Notes under the pieces: model-generated
Seen by the model: the letters and a program-made list of their open reading frames with translations, nothing else
Told to the model about the DNA's origin: nothing
Database searches by the model: none
Shown here: positions 52,086-54,427 of the stretch, piece after piece
Layout: each line of letters starts with the position of its first letter
Position numbering within the stretch: position 1 is the first letter of the stretch
DNA from: an uncultured Cryomorphaceae bacterium
Lineage (GTDB): Bacteria; Bacteroidota; Bacteroidia; Flavobacteriales_G; Salibacteraceae
DNA length: 54,427 bases
NCBI GenBank assembly: GCA_913056155.1
Contig: CAJXMT010000002.1
Span: forward strand, 1 to 54,427
Direction: 5' to 3'
Translations under genes and position numbers: made by a program

Positions 52086-52851
52086 ATTGTTGGTTTTTAT
52101 ATACACTCACACTAATGGCACTCCCGTAAATGTTTCCCAAATAAAAGGTGGAAAAAAGTGCCCCGTAGGCAATGGTTCTGACCGAACGAAAACCCAAATG
52201 ATTATAGTGATCATAAAACTGCCAGCCTAAAATCAAATTGGTAATCAATGCGCTTAAGCCTTCGCCCGGTTTGCCGGCGTACATTTTACCCGTTCCGGGA
52301 ATAACAGCTGATAGCGTGGCAGCCAAAAATCCCGATTTGCGCTTTACGGCGGTGTATTGGGTAAATTTGTCATCAAAATTTAATGCTCCTGTTTTTTGTT
52401 GGTAAAACCAATTGCCGTATTCCTCAAACCGGCGGTTTTTTAACAGCGATACCTTTAACAAATCAAAGCAGTGCGGGTACAGTTTTGCATCACACTCAAC
52501 AAAGAAAGTGTCTGTTTTCAAATCAGCGCGCGTTTTGAGGTAAAGCTTGAAAAGTGATGCTTCTTGCGTATTGAAGTTGTTGAGCACCTGTAAAGCCGAG
52601 TCTGTATTTCCTGTTTTGTAGTACGAGTACGCCTTGAGGCGCGAAAGCACTCGTGAAGTATCTGCTGCGGCAGCGTGAATTTGGAGCAACCGGATATTTT
52701 CTTCATGCAGCTTTTTGTTGATGAGGTGGCGGGAAAACCGAACAATACCGGAGTCTTTTAAGGTGTGAACTTGAGCGGTTGCCTCCACCGCGAAAAGCGC
52801 ACAAACGAGCGCACTGAGGGTAAAAATATTAATCCAAGTAAAACTTTTCAT
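52018..52851 (-). CDS. Secreted helical protein with C-terminal membrane module, copy 1
   Basis: A 277-residue exported protein (signal peptide FTLSALVCALFAVEATAQ, from ATG 52851; the ORF-track start is inside yidD). About 30-165 are helices with TPR-like spacing (AYSYYKTGNTDSALQVLNNF). The C-terminal module KSGFLAATLSAVIPGTGKMYAGKPGEGL leads into two or three hydrophobic segments. It overlaps the yidD gene by 23 bases and its own paralogue by 68, so the three are translated from one mRNA. An exact copy of the dispersed motif (52174-52183) lies in the membrane module, read as S-V-R-T. Confidence 0.75.
   Translation of the reverse strand: MKSFTWINIFTLSALVCALFAVEATAQVHTLKDSGIVRFSRHLINKKLHEENIRLLQIHAAAADTSRVLSRLKAYSYYKTGNTDSALQVLNNFNTQEASLFKLYLKTRADLKTDTFFVECDAKLYPHCFDLLKVSLLKNRRFEEYGNWFYQQKTGALNFDDKFTQYTAVKRKSGFLAATLSAVIPGTGKMYAGKPGEGLSALITNLILGWQFYDHYNHLGFRSVRTIAYGALFSTFYLGNIYGSAISVSVYKNQQYEVLDNSIMLDVSVPVERLFSR
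52174..52183 (-). repeat. Dispersed motif copy 15
   Basis: GGTTCTGACCGAAC in the first helical paralogue, read S-V-R-T. Confidence 0.9.
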
Positions 52852-53251
52852 CTTTGATTTTTCCCTTACTGTTGTGCAATTCATAAGGTATATCTCGAGT
52901 AGCTTGGGGTGTACAGCGTGTTAATCTGTCGGCTGTGAGGAAGAGCCCTCGAAAAAGGCCCTTTTTTTTCAGAGCCCTTTGCGAAAAGCGAGAACAGCTT
53001 ACGTGGTAGCCGCAATTAGCACCCAGTACGGGAGAAATCAGTTTTTGATAAAACAGCAATGCCCCGTTAAAAGGAGCTTTGATAATTTGCGCCGCTACAC
53101 TTGGTTTGTGTAGGTCATGATCATGAGCTTCTTCATTGGGCGCTTCGTTTTGAGAAAGCAAAATTTCAGCATCTGTACGTTGCGCTTTTACGTGAAAAGC
53201 CGCGGCGGAGATAAACAGGAGCAGTATAATTTTGGTCAGAACCCTATACAT
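52829..53251 (-). CDS. YidD-family protein with an N-terminal signal peptide
   Basis: A 140-residue protein. Residues about 60-118 are the YidD (haemolytic) domain: FYQKLISPVLGANCGYHVSCSRFS, then FRGLFLTADRLTRCTP. Canonical YidD is about 70-85 residues, cytoplasmic and membrane-associated, and helps the YidC insertase. This one has an added signal peptide (MYRVLTKIILLLFISAAAFHVKAQ) and an acidic/His linker (EAPNEEAHDHDLH), so it would work outside the cytoplasm. It precedes two secreted helical paralogues. An exact copy of the dispersed motif (53234-53243) lies in the signal-peptide codons, read as V-L-T. Confidence 0.86.
   Translation of the reverse strand: MYRVLTKIILLLFISAAAFHVKAQRTDAEILLSQNEAPNEEAHDHDLHKPSVAAQIIKAPFNGALLFYQKLISPVLGANCGYHVSCSRFSQRALKKKGLFRGLFLTADRLTRCTPQATRDIPYELHNSKGKIKDEKFYLD
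53234..53243 (+). repeat. Dispersed motif copy 16
   Basis: TTTTGGTCAGAACC in yidD, read V-L-T within the signal peptide. Confidence 0.9.
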
Positions 53252-53360
53252 GATGAATAATTGGAATGGCGAAAATAAAAGAAAAGCATCGCAACGGCAT
53301 GTTTTGAGGTGAATTATTTGGGGTTTTGCAAGGACCGGATATTATTGCCATACTACCACT

Positions 53361-53493
53361 AACGGTTTGCAGCTAAGAAACGTGGGGCTTTTCGAAGCAC
53401 TTTCCTGTCCGCCCGTGACAAAGGTAGCCACGAAGAACGAACCTGGAGTTTACCACTATCCGCCCCATGTTTTCTTAGGTGCTGTTACCTGCC
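53361..53493. repeat. Large palindrome 1 (cassette-type site)
   Basis: TAACGGTTTGCAG ... CTAAGAAACGTGGGGC pairs with GCCCCATGTTTTCTTAG (one bulge, one mismatch) across a loop of about 73 bases. The right end is AGGTGCTGTTACC. The end sequences match those of palindrome 2. Confidence 0.65.
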
Positions 53494-53507
53494 GTATTTT
53501 TTCTTTT

Positions 53508-53927
53508 CTATTCGAAGTCAGTTTCGCGAACACGTTTTTTGTCTCGTCTTGCGTCAACTGCTACTCGAAGTTGTTCACGTAGGTTTTTTCCGTCTTTTAT
53601 CGCTGGTATCTTAACAATGGAATGAGACCTGTCAGAAGTCGCCATGATAAGATTCGATAATCCAACAAGTCGCAAAAAGAAAGGCTGTTCAAGTCTTATG
53701 TCCTTTACTCGGTATAATTCAAGTTCGTCAGTTGTTTTTGAAAGAACTCCTTTTTCTTCTATTAATCTTTGGTCTGTAATTTCAATTTTCCAAGTTTTAA
53801 CGACTAAAAATCTCCATAGGGCAATGAAGATTGGTATTACAAGCCAACTAAAAAGGATACAAAATACATATGTCCCAAAATTTGTCCATTGTGACGGACT
53901 GCCTTTCCAAATTTCTTTTTCTTCCAT
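53508..53927 (-). CDS. PH-domain (bPH2/YdbS-like) membrane protein
   Basis: A 139-residue protein: a short start (MEEKEIWKGSPSQW), one or two hydrophobic helices (TYVFCILFSWLVIPIFIALW), then a bacterial PH domain (about 45-125) with KIEITDQRLIEEKGVLSKTTDELELYRVKDIRLEQPF, the family signature, and GLSNLIMAT. The family is membrane-anchored with a pleckstrin-like fold and no known enzymatic role. AT-rich compared with its neighbours, it stands alone between two large palindromes and is bracketed by an inverted repeat, so it is probably a recently acquired cassette gene. Confidence 0.86.
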   Translation of the reverse strand: MEEKEIWKGSPSQWTNFGTYVFCILFSWLVIPIFIALWRFLVVKTWKIEITDQRLIEEKGVLSKTTDELELYRVKDIRLEQPFFLRLVGLSNLIMATSDRSHSIVKIPAIKDGKNLREQLRVAVDARRDKKRVRETDFE

Positions 53928-54062
53928 TGTTTTAATTTTTTCTGCCTATAAGGTTCAAATTCAGCGGTTAATTGTTGTTTTTAATTAGAAGTCTGCAAAC
54001 CTTAGTCGTAATAATGTCGACTACAAACTTCGAGTTTTTTTGTCAGTTGTCCTGTTTCATAT

Positions 54063-54127
54063 GGCAGGTAACGGTTTGGCTATGCGCAGTAGCGTCCCGC
54101 AGGGCGCTATTGCGCATAGGTGTTGTT
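54063..54127. repeat. Large palindrome 2 (cassette-type site)
   Basis: CTATGCGCAGTAGCG (54080-54094) pairs with CGCTATTGCGCATAG (54105-54119): 15 bp including one G-T. The loop is a 10-base GC-rich sequence. Flanks are TAACGGTTTGG on the left and AGGTGTTGTT on the right, shared with palindrome 1. GGCAGGTAAC at 54063-54072 is the inverted partner of 53484-53493. Confidence 0.8.
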
Positions 54128-54131
54128 GTGG

Positions 54132-54427
54132 CTAGTTTTTTATTATTTTTTCAAGTTGTCCTTCATCCAATATCTTGTCGTATTTTTCTTTTCTTATCTC
54201 ATTGCTTTTTAAGTCAATCCTTACTCTTTTTACAAACTGTTTGAAGTCTTTATTCATTACTGTCAGCTTGTTCATTGTCTCCCAATCTAGGTTTTCTCTT
54301 GTCTGTGCAGGAAATCTAATTGATGCTGAATTTGGGTCATTGATGTCCAATTCAATTACACAAACTCCGAATGATGATGAAAGTCTAGCTAGTTCAGAAA
54401 GGAAATCTTCATTCTTTGAAATCTCAG
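54132..54427 (-). CDS. C-terminal part of an uncharacterised protein (5' end outside window)
   Basis: The minus-strand frame is open to the window edge. The ORF track shows only 72 residues from an internal TTG, but about 25 more can be read upstream (EISKNEDFLSELARLSSSFG, then VCVIELD). The sequence VIELDINDPNSASIRFPAQ, LDWETMNKL, DFKQFVKRVRIDLKSNEIR and KYDKILDEG resembles the C-terminal part of HrgA/COG2958-type proteins, uncharacterised proteins often found in accessory islands beside restriction or defence genes. I hold that resemblance only loosely. It begins right beyond palindrome 2, so it is likely the next cassette. Confidence 0.55.
   Translation of the reverse strand, partial: EISKNEDFLSELARLSSSFGVCVIELDINDPNSASIRFPAQTRENLDWETMNKLTVMNKDFKQFVKRVRIDLKSNEIRKEKYDKILDEGQLEKIIKN

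Noticed and set aside
53361-54127. The palindromes as true integron attC sites
   Set aside because: The end sequences do not fit RYYYAAC/GTTRRRY and no integrase is in the window, so only cassette-like is claimed.
53644-54244. Plus-strand ORFs opposite the PH-domain gene and palindrome 2
   Set aside because: The PH domain is clear on the minus strand and the palindrome accounts for the rest.
1-54427. tRNA, rRNA, transposase or phage genes
   Set aside because: None recognised on either strand.

Overview
The window looks like a chromosomal segment of a Bacteroidota bacterium, most likely Flavobacteriia-like. The evidence is the type IX secretion (T9SS) C-terminal sorting domains, the many Bacteroidota-restricted families (DUF2911, DUF4837, DUF4271, DUF4286, DUF2490), the near absence of Shine-Dalgarno sites, and the recurrent Bacteroidota -7 promoter element TAnnTTTG, often within a few bases of the start codon. 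No tRNA, rRNA, CRISPR array, insertion sequence or phage gene was seen.

Layout. 1-5251: tail of a T9SS cargo gene with a strong terminator, a DUF2911 lipoprotein, an FAD oxidoreductase, a Kef-type antiporter, then bactofilin-AtpZ-small membrane protein, a set that often precedes an ATP synthase operon but here stands without one. 5451-9267: a LysM lytic transglycosylase, a DUF4837 lipoprotein and an amidohydrolase-fold protein lacking its metal motif. 9473-14344: the rimP-nusA-infB operon, with a terminator-like hairpin in its leader. 14524-17165: a PhoR/PhoB-like two-component pair and a second regulator with a degenerate receiver. 17250-23056: a large T9SS cargo protein, a decayed small secreted-protein gene and two rhodanese/persulfide proteins. 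23170-28599: O-antigen-ligase family protein, S41 protease, rnpA, hemD, DUF4271. 28670-35957: a DMT transporter, fused 2-oxoacid dehydrogenase E1, rsmA-DUF4286, and a cytochrome c / SCO / lipoprotein / M20 peptidase operon. 36323-39045: thyA, a TIP30-like reductase, folA, miaE. 39134-53251: about 14 kb of secreted and envelope proteins mostly of unknown function, including a duplicated propeller-like + barrel-like gene pair around a secreted M48 protease, and a secreted YidD-like protein next to two overlapping paralogues. 53350-54427: cassette-like accessory DNA with large palindromes.

The most unusual signal is not a gene. A 10-base sequence, GGTCAGAACC (extended consensus TTTYGGTCAGAACC), occurs 16 times exactly in the 54 kb, on both strands, where about 0.1 would be expected by chance. 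Nine copies are intergenic and seven lie in coding sequence, read in different frames as different peptides. Several form inverted pairs, one of which makes a good intrinsic terminator. This is the behaviour of a DNA-level signal such as an uptake sequence, and no such signal is known to me for this phylum.

The second signal is at the right edge. Two long palindromes share the ends TAACGGTTTG and AGGTGYTGTT and bracket a PH-domain gene that is itself flanked by a 10-bp inverted repeat, suggesting a gene-cassette array.
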